A stretch of 64,000 nt of DNA. Origin: Synanceia verrucosa. Its lineage: Eukaryota; Chordata; Actinopteri; Perciformes; Synanceiidae. Each line of letters starts with the position of its first letter. Within the stretch, counting starts at the first letter, position 1. The translations under genes and the position numbers were made by a program. Below, one piece after another: positions 36,441-48,051 of this stretch. The notes under the pieces are model-generated. The model worked only from the letters and a program-made list of their open reading frames with translations. It was not told the origin of the DNA and did not search any database. The stretch spans positions 2,356,501 to 2,420,500 of the forward strand of contig CM056556.1 in the NCBI GenBank assembly GCA_029721515.1, read 5' to 3'.

Positions 36441-37703
36441 AGAACTTTTATTTGTTATGCAGGTGTTGTTGTGTGTTGTCGTTTGGTCTGAATTTATTAC
36501 TGTATAAGTTTTTTTTAAAAAGTGTGTTTATGTGTATTAAAAAGTGAGTTTTTTCGTCTTTTATGATAACCTTGAACTATAACTCAGGTAATTATGCTAT
36601 GAGGGTAACGACATACTGATGTTTCACTACTTCTTTGCACGCTCCATATTTTTTTAATTGTATATATTATGTTTTCTCACATTGCTGCCTTTTTTCTTTC
36701 CTTGTTTTATTTCTTTGTTCATTTAGTACTTATTATAACATATTATGTGTAAAGAGCTATGAAAAGCACTTCATAAAATGTATTTATTTATCTATTTTGT
36801 TTATTTATGTATTTAAAATGTTATTGTTAGACATGTCAGGTTGTTGCATTCTTCAGCTGTCATAAGTTTACTTTTTAGAAAATTTCCAGCCATGTTTTCA
36901 CACATGGTTGTTTTTTTCTTCCATATATTTTAACCTGATTAAGAATTTGAGCATCAGAGCTGAGCTAACGTTAGCCACAGCACCTTTACTCACTGTTTTT
37001 GACGTTTATACTGCAAGCTGTGATAAAGTATGACTTTTATTCATTCTTTAAAGGTAACACCATGTGTGTTGGTAAGCAGGAGCTGCTTGTAGACAGCAGA
37101 CCTGTGATTTATCATTAACTGATTAAATTGTGTGTTTAATGTGCAAAACCCTTCAATGTTACAGTCATTCCTGACTTTTTATCGCTGATATCCATCCTCT
37201 GCAGCACCTGGAAGTAAATGTCGATGTGCACATATTCCCCTTTTCCAAGTATTTGCATGTGATGTTCTGCAGAACAACCTCACCATAACATTTTTAGTCG
37301 AGGAATGCACAGATGAGTGGAGGCAGGAGTGGCAACAATGAGCATGCAGGATGATCGATTTCCCCCCTTTAAAAAGAGACATTTTCAGCGTCTATCGTTT
37401 GTGTTGGACTCGTTTCCTCCTGACAGGATTACTTTAAGCCTATTCATTTAGGCTGAGCAGAACCCAGCTGTGCAAAATGAACATTTTCCACATTTTAGAT
37501 GGAGACCACATGAAACGTCTGCCTCCGTCCGCTCTCGGCCGACGTCGACTTTTAAGAGTCAAACGCTCGTTCCTTGAGAGTGAAATACCTGCAGAACAAG
37601 AGGCCTCTTTCTTCACTGTCACAGTGAAAATAAACCGTTTGACTTACTGTATGAGCATAATTCAATTAGCCACACCAGTGTGTGCGTGCATGCATGCGTG
37701 CAT

Positions 37704-37735
<32 letters not shown>

Positions 37736-38508
37736 CTCCAAAGCTCCTTTATTCCCAGTAAAGAAAAGATCGTCTGTGGACAATATAAAGCAGACAAAGA
37801 GGGGAAAAATGAAAATCACTGGATGCTTTGTTCTTCGCTCTCTGCTCCGACTGAGCGCTCTCTGACCGCAGCTGAGCTTTTCCATGTCGACCCCCCCTCC
37901 ACCTCCACCCACCTCCACCCTCCACCCTCAATCTGGTTGTCATGGATAACTGGGTAACGTGGAGCTCCCAGTGCTGACCAGCAGGACCACTACACCCTCC
38001 CTCCCATGGAGAGACAGAGCAGCCTTTAAGATTGACCCCCCGCTGAGTTCAGGAAGGTGGGGGGCTCTTGTCTCCATGCCCCCCTCCCCACCCTTCATAC
38101 CCTCCAACCTTCACCTCCTGATGAAATGAGTGCACGCCACATTTCCATGCATGTGTGTGCACGTGCACGGCTCCCCCATGGCGACCGCCGCTGGCATGGA
38201 GAGGCAAAAGCCCTGTGGTTGGTCAACACCCCCCTCCACCACCGCCACCCCCTCTTCAATACAAAGAGAGGGAAAAAGCCCACATTACAAGCTCCTTAAG
38301 GGTCAAGGACAGGCCCCAGTCTGAAAGGCTTCTAAGAGTCGCATTGTTGAATCACATAGCTGCTGATTACACCCTCTGTCATCTCCATGAGGATTCTTTT
38401 TATATACTGTATACACACAGGGAGGAGGAGGGCATCAAGTAAGAAACAGCTGAATAAGTTGACAAAGGAGTAAACCAGTAAACAGATGGAAAACAATACG
38501 ATTTTGGC
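36441..38508. other. Non-coding stretch with simple repeats
   Basis: The first 400 bp is T-rich and includes GTGTAAAGAGCTATGAAAAG (~36747), another LINE-tail-like phrase. A GT run lies at about 37709-37735. C-rich sequence at 37885-38110 opens short frames without support. Confidence 0.45.
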
Positions 38509-38932
38509 TTAACTCTTTGGGTGCCATGTGTTTTTTCAGCAGAGGGTCGCCAATCACAGTCTCCTGCAGCCTGTGAGGCTTCTGGGAGATGTAGTGAGAG
38601 CATAAAGAGATGGTATACACCACAGAGATCAAAACAGGAAGTGGAGACGATCGAGATTAAAGAGTAAAATAAACAGAATCTGGACAAAAAGTGGTGATTT
38701 TGGTGAAAGTGTCCTCTACTCTACCTCTGATAAAACAAGAATGGAACAAGATAAAAACAAACATTTTTTTCATGATGAAATAGAGAGTCTCTTCTTTCAT
38801 TTGAGCTATTCAGTGTTTTCAGAGACATAGTACAAAATATTCTGTGGGTCTACAAATATGACTCAAAATGGACAAAAACACTGGAACAAGACACTTTCTG
38901 TTTTGTAAAACGTCTGGCACTCAATGAGTTAA
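38509..38932 (+). mobile_element. TTAA MITE, internally deleted full-ended copy
   Basis: TTAA at 38509-38512 and 38929-38932 with ends CTCTTTGGGTGCCA and GGCACTCAATGAG. It is about 70 bp shorter than the 30591 copy because part of the left subterminal region is missing. The ZNF143-like motif is kept at 38577-38595. Confidence 0.88.
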
Positions 38933-41900
38933 GAGGAAGTCATCAAATTAGTGGCTCAAAAAACACCAGACTGGTGCTCTATTTATTAGTCACATACAGT
39001 AACTTCCAGTGTGGCATAGTTTTGCATCATAAACCTAACCAAGCTTAGGTTTTCATAAACCCAATTTAGGAGTTTTATTGACTTAACGTAGTGGATTCCA
39101 GTGATTTTTTTACAAGACTGGAGTTGAATTTAATGTAGGAAAACCCTAGTTATTTGAGTCATAAAATATCATGCTTGGTTTCTGAAGAAGCGGCTGTTCG
39201 GCACGGACACACCGAGGTGGCTGCAATGAAATGCGATCGATGCTGATCAATGAGCATCCTTGGCAGATCCATTACAATCAAAGTGTGCCGAGTTGCAGAG
39301 TCATGGTCTCCATGACTGACTGTTTGCATCACAGGAAACACTCAAACACACCTGTCAGGTATCAAAGCCTGGTGTTCCTGAGGTGAGGAGGCAGCACATG
39401 TCTCTCCTCCAGCATCATCGGCCCATCATGCTGCTCGCTCACCTGCCACCGGCAGATACACTTCATGTTATATTTATGTAGCCTAAAGCGAACTCTCTCC
39501 CCATCCTTCTCTCCCTGTCTTCTGCTGTGTTGAACCCTCGCCAGCTCCACTAGGTCTCCCCTCTGCTGACAACAACGTTCCATCTCGCTGCTTTCGCCCT
39601 AGATATCGGCTATTTTTATATGGAATAATTAGACACATAACTGATTTAAATACTGCAAAAGCCTGCTTCTTTTTGTCTAGCTGCTGGGGTGCACCAAGCC
39701 AAAGGTGCAGAGTGCATCCACACTTGTGTGTCCTGGGGTAATTGCTGTTTGCTATGCAGGTAGAGTGGTATGGGTAAAACACTACATTATTCTAAACTTG
39801 TGTGAATGTTGTGGATGCAAACACACAAATACATATAAGTGTGTGTGGGCTGCATTCATTATCTGATCCGAAGGTGAGTACAAGGGAGGATATAGCCTGC
39901 GGTAAGTTATGAATAAATATTCAGCAGGAAAAAGATCAACATTATTTTTAATATTTGTTTGAAGCATTTGTTAAGCCTGTTATTCTAGTCTCACTCGCCA
40001 ACCGCAAGGTCTTTGCAGACGTATTAGTGTGTGAGAGGAGGAGGCATGCCAGCTGTCTGCAATCTCTGAAGGAAACAAGACACAGTCCTAATGATGATGA
40101 TGATGATGATGATGCTTTGGGTGATTATGATTTTGCAGATTTGACTTTGAGGATGATCACTGTTTTAATCTTTGTGGATATGGTTATGATGACGACCCTG
40201 ATGATGATGATGAATGTCATGCAAGTGAAGGATGTCGGCAATTTAGGAAATAGTTGGGATGTTTAATGCCTCTCTGGAAATGTGGGCAAATAAAGCCTCA
40301 GGGTTTCAAGTAAATTAATGTGGGTGCAATTAATTAAACATTTTGCTCACAAATTTAACTCCCATTCACTTGTCCAGTTATGCACTTAGAGCGTACGTGC
40401 CTGCACACATTTAGTGGCTTTTTTCTATTTATAGTCAACATAAATAGGTGACAGGTGAGCATCTACAGTTACATGAGGAAGACTCTCTATTATGGAAAAT
40501 AAATCACTTTTTTTTTCCTCAATTGTGTTTGAGTCTGTCCTTTAGCTCTAAAGTTGTAGCCAGCTCCTGGTTAGCTTATAGCTTAGCTAAACATAAAAAC
40601 TGGAACATGTTTAACTTAGTTATTTTTAAGCCCAACCATGACATTTTCCCTTAAGCTAAGTGGTTTTCTTGCTTAATGGCTTTGGCAAACCTAGCATAGC
40701 TCCTCCAGCAGCACCAAAAAAGGGGAGAATAAGGAGAAGGGTTCTCGATTAAGGTTCAGAGAGGCCCCTAACATAAACTTTATACTGGCAAAACAACATG
40801 ACACCCAAAATCCTGAGTGTATATAGAGCATGTATAGTAGGTGTGGCAGTAATGGAGGACCCCAAATTCCAAATTTTGCTCAGGGCCCCATGGAGGCCGG
40901 GGCCAGCCCTGCTTCAAGTGCAGGTTAGCGTGCTAGCTCACAGCTGCAGTGGTTGCAGCAGATGAACCCATTTAGCTAACACCATTAGCTCTGTTGCTAT
41001 TGGTGGCTTGGCCATCACCATGTTGAGAACCATGTGGAGGCAACTGACTTCCATACAGAGAACCTTTAAAACGTGGAGCTAGTTCCCAACTGATGCAGCA
41101 ATTTACATAACATTTTATTAATTTTCACACGACGATATGTCGTTTAATTCACGCACTTTGAGAATGACTTCATCGTCCATCACCTCACACTTTAAGACAA
41201 CTGTGCCTGCGAAAAACAGTTATTATTGTTCATCAAACAAGTCTGCTGAATTTTCACGGTGCAGCCAAAGTAATTGCAGAGCGCTCTCTTTGTGTGTTTA
41301 ACAAAAAAAAGTGAGAAATGGCGGTTAGCGCACATACAACGACACGTTTGTATTCCTCTGTGTGCCTCCATCTCTCAGGTCCTGCCTGCCTCCGTCATCT
41401 GGGGTTGTTAAGAAGAAACAGTGGCAACGTGACAACTCCGCAGCGCAAAAAAACCAAATCGACTTTCTTTCCTCCTTCTTTCTTTCTTTCTTTCTTCGTA
41501 TTCTCATTGAGCACGAACAATGCTGCCTTTCCCTCGACGACCTGCCTCTCTGCAGGGAACCCACCCCCTTCTTCCTAATTTTCCTCCACCTAAACAGAAA
41601 AGAGACCCGCTAAAGAGCGTCATTAGTGCCAAGCCGTTTTTTTGTTTTCTTAGTCTCGGAAGAAAGAGGAAGTGTTATCTGTGGCGGACAAACTTAACCC
41701 AATTAAGATCTGGTGGGGCGTGGGGGCTTGGCTCGGGACACAGCTGGGGCTGCCAGCTTGCCAACCAGGCAGGCAGCCAGCCATCCATCCAGCCATCCAT
41801 CCATCCCTCCATCCATCCATCCATCCATCCAGCCAGCCAGCCAGAAACCAACCAGCAGCCTGGCAGTCAGTCAGGTAACCAGCCAGCAAACCAAACAGTA

Positions 41901-42575
41901 AGCCAGGTGTTCTGTCAGGTCTTCAAGCAGTCAGACGGGCAGCGTTTTTATTTTGATTTTGACCTCTGTTAAACATCTTCTGATCTACATTACCCAGCTC
42001 CGTACGTATACAATATAATGTTAATAAGGAATTGCATATTGATTTAGCAAAGGTTTTTATAGCGGATGCGACATGTTTTAGTGGTGGGAGGAAACCCACG
42101 TGAAGTCACTACGTTAAACAGCCTGTAAGCATAAAATAGATATGAATCCTCCAACTGACGACGCACTGAATACATAAACATATAGAAGAAGTGGTTTGGA
42201 GCAACACAGTGCTGAATAAAACATTTTTAGGTGGCCAAAAAAAGGCGTAATAACAGTTAGAAATTCTCTGTGACAGCTCCCAGACTGGACATCGCCATGG
42301 TAACGACCTGTCAATCACAAGGTAGCATCCCCTGCTTGATGGTCTGTTTGACTCTAAATGGGACCATAATTTATTAAATGAATGTCAGGTTGTATTGAAG
42401 AAAACTTATCATATTATTATATTGTTATATATAAGTTATATCGTATCGATACATATCATATTATATTATCTTTATATATTGTTATATATTATATACTACG
42501 AATACAAGTCAGTCTGTGCCATAATGGTTAACAATAATGTGCAATAATACCACTTCCATGTGCAATATTCCAATT
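38933..42575. other. Non-coding stretch with several simple repeats
   Basis: Contains a diffuse CCTAACC-type copy (39010-39090), a (GAT)n run (40093-40113) and a CATC-type tract (about 41772-41840, CCATCCATCC with CCAG interruptions). An AT-rich stretch (42400-42510) resembles low-complexity TATA repeats. Short frames near 41320-41970 are driven by these tracts. No gene is supported. Confidence 0.5.
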
Positions 42576-42775
42576 ATGAAAACTGTTTTAGCCTCACTAC
42601 TGTAAATAGTATCTTATTTTGTATATAACTTTATTTATGTCTTTTTTTCTCTATTTTAAAGCTGACTATCTTTTTTTATTTTACATTTTTTAACTAAGCA
42701 CCATGTGGAGCAGAGCTCCTAATTTCATTGTGTGAGCTGTCATATAATGACAATAAAGGCTTTTAATTTGAGTTG
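42576..42775 (+). mobile_element. LINE-type 3' tail
   Basis: CTACTGTAAATAGTATC, then T-rich sequence, then CTCCTAATTTCATTGTGTGA and ATAATGACAATAAAGGC. This is the recognisable 3' end of a fish L2/CR1-like retroposon and matches the phrases at 58690-58905. Confidence 0.6.
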
Positions 42776-43264
42776 AGTGGTTTGAAATCAGCAGTAAAAA
42801 AAAAACTAGAGACTGAAAAGCTTCATTTGTAGTGAGAAAGAGTAAAACACACCTTATATTATGGTCTATTTGACTCTTAATGTGATCATAATTTACTAAA
42901 CGAACATCATGCTGTATTGAAGAAGACTTGAAACTAGAGACTCGTAAAACTGATGTTTACAATGTTTACTGAGGGAATAAATCAACACAGAAGTAGGATC
43001 ACTTTCTATTAGACTGATATAGAACCAGAGGAGTCGCCCCCTGCTGGCTGACACACATAAAGCAGCTTTAAAGCTCCAGAGACCATTTTTAATGCCCCAT
43101 GTTTCACAGATATATGTGCTCTTTATGGGAATTTATGCTCTTTACCAAACACATGAGAATTACACGACAACTCCTTCTTCTGGTGTCACGTCTCAAACAT
43201 CATTTTGCAATTAAGCAAATGACAAAAGACCCCTTGTATGCAAATGAGACCGAGACATCATCAC

Positions 43265-43299
<35 letters not shown>

Positions 43300-45084
43300 C
43301 GGCATATTTGAAAATCATCAAACCTTCCTCCCCTGACGCCACACCTCACGCTGGCACACACACAAACACAATCACCCCATGATCCGCACACAAGTGCCAG
43401 ATACACACTCCGACAGCCAAACATGTTGATAATTAGAGCCTTGTTATTGGAAGGTGTTATCACAACAATTAACACCCTAATGTGTGTGTGTGTGTGTGTG
43501 TGACATTACATTACACTTCACACACACACACACACACACAGGCATCCATGCATGCAGCGCTGGTTCGCTGTAACAATGAAACTGTTTCCCACTTTGATGA
43601 AGTTCCTGTGAATTCTGACACAAAGGCAGCAGGAATAGTCGGAGTGATAGATTCTGATTGATATCCAGCGGGGGAGCAGACAAAGAAGGAGGAGGCGTGG
43701 AGCTGGAGGAGGTGAAAGGAGGTGCAACGACAGGGGTGGGGAGGAAGTCGGTGGTGTAGCTGGACGACGAGGATCGGTTTCTATTTGATCAAACTACTGC
43801 ATAATAACAAAAAGACTTTCATATGTTTCCATTTCTTTGAGTGTGAAGAGGAACAAGCTTATTCTGACAACGCTCACAAGTAATTAAACGAGCTGCCTGA
43901 GAGTTCTCCTTCATTTCTGACTGCTGTTTCCTAAAAACCTGCATCTTTTCTGGCCTAAAGTCTTGTATATTTTTAAGTCTGATAGATGCTCTGAATATCA
44001 TCTTCTCTGAGCTCTGAAAGGTGGAGTTTGACAGTGTTGTGTCACACAGTCTGGACATAATTTTATTAAAAAACTGGAAGCTAACACTAGATGTTCCGAT
44101 CCAATATTGATATCGGATATTGGTGCGATATCAGCAAAAAAAAAAAAAAAAAGAGTATCGGATTATATTGGCCTGTATCTAAAATCTCTGATATCAGCAC
44201 GTTGATCCATTCCAGACTCCACTCCAGCTCTTCTATCCAGCAGCAGAGCCCAGCGTCAACAGCTGTGCTAAGGTGCTAACAAAGAACCGATGACAGCCGT
44301 GTGGCAGTATTTTTCATTAAAGTCCAAAAACTGCATTGGAGCTGAGTGCAAAACTTGTCATGAATCAGTTTCCTGTGGTGGAACAGAACCAGGAAGTTTA
44401 ATACGACCAACCTCATCAGCATTTGAAGCAGCATCACTAAAAAAAGTGTGAGCGTCTGTCGGTTTAGTTTCTGCAGTGTGTCCGGCATCACTGGTTCTAG
44501 TCGGCCTGTGGATGTGGGTTTTTTTTGGTAAATTTCAGCGGGTTGATTCACCTTTGATGAGAATAACTGCTCTGAACAGGAAGTGAGGAAACAGGCCAGG
44601 GGGTTTTCTTCATCCATACAACACAAAGTTTAACAAATACGATCTTATTCGCAGTGACAGTTGAGTTTAATTGAAATTAAACTGGTAAAACAACATTATT
44701 GTTTGTTAAAAGTGAAGTCAAATAGACAGTTTAACCAGAGCCAATTCCATGACTATTTATGGGTTGTTTACGTAGGAGTTACAACGAGATCTATGTCCTC
44801 ATATATACAGTATATACTGGATCAGCTGATTCTCAGTACTGTGTCCTTTAATCAGTAACTTTGAGAAGAAAAATCAATCCAACATTTTCACATAGAGATT
44901 AATTTTCACATATACATATAAGTATGTGCATAATATCTAAATATTTTTTGTAGATGACTAAAACTACACACACACACACCACTGCTTGGTTTTTGATTGA
45001 AAATGTAAAAGCAAGAGGCTGGTGTAATGAGGTGGAGACAGACGTCCATTACTTCCTGAGATGATGGGCTCCTCACAGCAGTGA
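42776..45084. other. Non-coding stretch with CA/GT repeats and a MITE remnant
   Basis: CA tracts at about 43268-43300 and 43521-43541 and a GT tract at about 43482-43502. At about 44090-44210, GATGTTCCGATCCAATATTG and GATATCGGATATTGG look like the end of another hAT-like MITE. No exon is supported. Confidence 0.5.
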
Positions 45085-45535
45085 GTCCACAGCTGGAGGA
45101 GGAGAAGGAGGAGGAAGATGAAGAGAAGGAGAAGGACAAAGAGGAAGCAAGGGATGGAACAGAAGGAGGACAAAAAGAGAAGGAGGAGGAGGAAGAAGAT
45201 GACGAGGATGAAGAGGAAGAGGATGAACAGGAGGAGAAGTATACGGAGGAGGATGAGGGGAGGGCGAAGAGGAGGATGAGGGGTATGATGAGGACAAGGA
45301 AGATGAGGAGGAGGAGAAGGACAAAGAGGAAGCAAGGGATGAACAGAAGGAGGACAAAAAGAAAAGGAGGAGGATGAAGAGGAAGAGGATGAACAAGAGA
45401 AGTATGAGGAAGAGGATGAGTGGAGGACAAAGAGGAGAGGGAGGATGACGGGAAGGTTGAGGAGAATGAGGGGGGTGAGGAAGAGGTGGAGGAGAAGGAG
45501 AAAGAGGAGAAAGACAAAGAAGAGGAGGATTTCAT
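45085..45535. repeat. Purine (GA-rich) low-complexity tract
   Basis: About 450 bp of nearly uninterrupted purines on the plus strand (GAGGAGGAGAAGGAGGA-like, with AAAGAGGAAG and GATGAGG). It opens Glu/Lys-rich frames on plus and Ser/Phe-rich frames on minus. These are composition artefacts. Confidence 0.85.
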
Positions 45536-46639
45536 TTTCTTCTTCCCTGCCTCCAAGGCACTAACTGTAATAAATGTTGGACACACCAACAGTCAAACAT
45601 GCTGAAAGTCCTTAAAAAGTGTCTGATGAGTCCATAAAGTCAAACAGTCACAGAACTTTAACAAACTTTCCAGTTTCTACAGAGAAATTCTGTCCTGGAG
45701 GCGTATTTAGAGCAGGTGAACGTCGCCACCTAGAGTTCAAAACACAGAACTTTAGCATCACTTCATTAAAAAAAGCTTCTCCATCAGCAGAGTTTTTTAG
45801 CTGCTTTTCACTGCACATTGCATTTATCTATCATCATCAATTAATGTATTTATAATCAAAGTTACAAAGGATAGACTGTATCTTATATGTTCTACTCAGT
45901 GTATCTTTACCATTAACAAAATGTTTCTTTAAAACTGTGTATTCACCCGTGTATAACCATGTCTTTAAATCTGCATTTGTTATTCCCAGTGTCTCATAAA
46001 CAAAATACTGAATGCATATCCGTTTATACAAAACCTGTGATTTAACTTTAAATATGCTCCTCAAACATGGTAAGATGGCAATCTCCAGAAACCCAGTGTG
46101 GGAGCTCACAGTGCTAGGCTAACCGTTAGCTACATGAATCAATGATATGTCTATGGGCCAGTTAGCTAAAAGATAGCAGCTGAAAGTTTCCCTCAGCTAG
46201 CTGCCTCTTACATTTAAAGGTAAAACGTGAAGTTGTGAGATTTAAATCCACATGAAAATAGCGATCATCAAACACACAACAGTGATGGGAAAACAAACAA
46301 CAAGGATGGGCAGTTTACCCTGTCACTAACCTGTCAGACAGAGGGGGATGACGGGTACACAGACACCGCTGTTGTACCAAAGGTTCTTCTGAAGTGAGCG
46401 CGCGAACCCCACCACAGCCAAAGTCACGTGAATAAATTACCATATTAAGTAGCCATGTGCGCATTGTGAATAAATTACCATAAGTAGCCATGTTTCGCTT
46501 TATTCCAACCAGTAAAACTATCCACTCCACTTTGAGGAGAAGCACTTTAATTCATTATTGCCCACACATACAAACTTAGCTATCAGGCTGGTTCTTTAGT
46601 TACTTGCGGAAAAAAGGTGGGTGAAACCTGTCAGGCTAA
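45536..46639. other. Non-coding stretch, nothing recognised
   Basis: Unique AT-rich sequence. A short direct duplication GAATAAATTACCATA recurs at about 46430 and 46470. No gene is supported. Confidence 0.5.
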
Positions 46640-47340
46640 CCAGGGGATATCACTGGCTGGGAGCTAGCGGTCGTTGGGCCCAGGCTAACCTGTTTTGTGA
46701 GCTAATGAGTGACAGTCCTCAACTCCTTTATCCTCAAATAACCCATTAAAGAACTTTATTTAGCCATTGTTGGGGCGGAGACGTGCAGCTAGTTGGTAGC
46801 CACTAGCTAGCTGGTAGCCATAAATGGCTAAATAATGTTCTTTAACGAGTTTGAGTTAGCTAGGTGATAGCTGCTAATCAGCTTGCTTGTAGCTACTGGC
46901 TAGCGGGTGGCAACTAGCTGGCTGGCAGGCATACATGGCAAAATAAAGTTCTTTAAGGAGTTTAGCTACCTAGCTGGTGGGCACTTGCTGGCTGGTAGCA
47001 GTTTTTAGAGAGTTCAAATTGCTAGGTGATAGCTATTAATCAGCTAGCTTGTAGCTACTAAGCTGCTACCAAGTAGCTACAAGCTGTCTGGTAGCCATAA
47101 ATGGCTAAATAAAGTTACTTAAGGAGTTTAAATAGCTAGGTGATAGCTACTAATCAGCTAGCTTGTAGCTTCTAAGCTGCTACCAAGTAGATTAGCTGGC
47201 TGGTAGCCATAAATGGCTAAATAAAGTTCTTTAACAAGTTTAATCAGCTAGCTTGTCGCTACTAGCCTGCTACCTGATAGCTACTAGCTGGTTGGTAAAC
47301 GTAAATGGCTATATAAATTTCTTTAAGGAGTTAAGCTAGG
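46640..47340. repeat. Degenerate ~112-bp tandem repeat rich in TAGCTAGC
   Basis: The phrase AATGGCTAAATAAAGTTCTTTAA recurs at about 46823, 46936, 47098, 47210 and 47305, joined by CTAGCTGGTAGC, GGTGATAGCTACTAATCAGC and TAGCTTGTAGCTACTAAGC. Units of about 95-115 bp (one gap spans more) give five to six copies with 10-20% divergence. It lies downstream of the NCOA5-like gene. Confidence 0.8.
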
Positions 47341-47925
47341 TGGAGTGAAATTCATGTAATAAACTGTAAGATTCATCTATTTTAAAATGACAATCATCAA
47401 ACAATTCATCCTTCAGAGTGAATAATTATGTTCTGAATAAAATTCTAAATAAAATAAAATGTAAAGAAAACAGGAACAGCTTGTAAAAAGAAACCTTTAA
47501 TAACTTGTTGAAATTCTTTCCTCAAGAGGAACTCAAACTCAAACTTCATAAGGAACTCGTCATGAAATCTTAAGCACCATATTAAAACACTGTGTACAGC
47601 TGGTAGGCTACTTGCTTTATTCATTGTGTACAGAAAAATAATGAGTCCTGTTTGCATGGTGTGACCACTGACACCCTGGTGGTCTGTGCAGTTCAGCACT
47701 ACACCAATATTAGAAAGGCAATCTGGAAGAAGAGAGCAGGTTTCTTTATCTGGGTGAAAAGCACAGTACATCATAAAAAAAACAAAAAACAAAGATGATA
47801 ACTGGGCAGAAGAACCAGTCATAACAATACTCCATGCCATCCTTCATCATTCCATCCACAGGAAGATGACAATATCTAACATTAATACCAGCTTTTTCAC
47901 CAAAAAGAGACTGGGTTATTATTCA
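47341..47925. other. Intergenic sequence downstream of the NCOA5-like gene
   Basis: AT-rich; contains possible minus-strand poly(A) signals (for example TTTATT at about 47612). No coding exon is seen. Confidence 0.45.
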
Positions 47926-47927
47926 TT

Positions 47928-48051
47928 TTTATTATTTATAACAAAAAGGTGAGAGGAGGTATCCTAAGGAGTCTTCAGTTAGAGCAAATGTTCATTTGTT
48001 GCCTGCATGTGTAACAGTGTGTGGATGGGAGTGGATGTTTACAGTCATTTC
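47928..48051 (-). other. Probable 3' UTR of the NCOA5-like gene
   Basis: Follows the stop codon at 48052-48054 on the minus strand. The first AATAAA on that strand is at 47928-47933. The true end could be further down. Confidence 0.4.

Noticed and set aside
41318..41972. Overlapping frames with Pro/Ser/Gln repeats
   Set aside because: They are generated by TTTC and CATC/CCAG simple repeats.
44906..45589. A 227-residue Ser-rich minus-strand protein and Glu-rich plus-strand frames
   Set aside because: They come from a GA-rich low-complexity tract.
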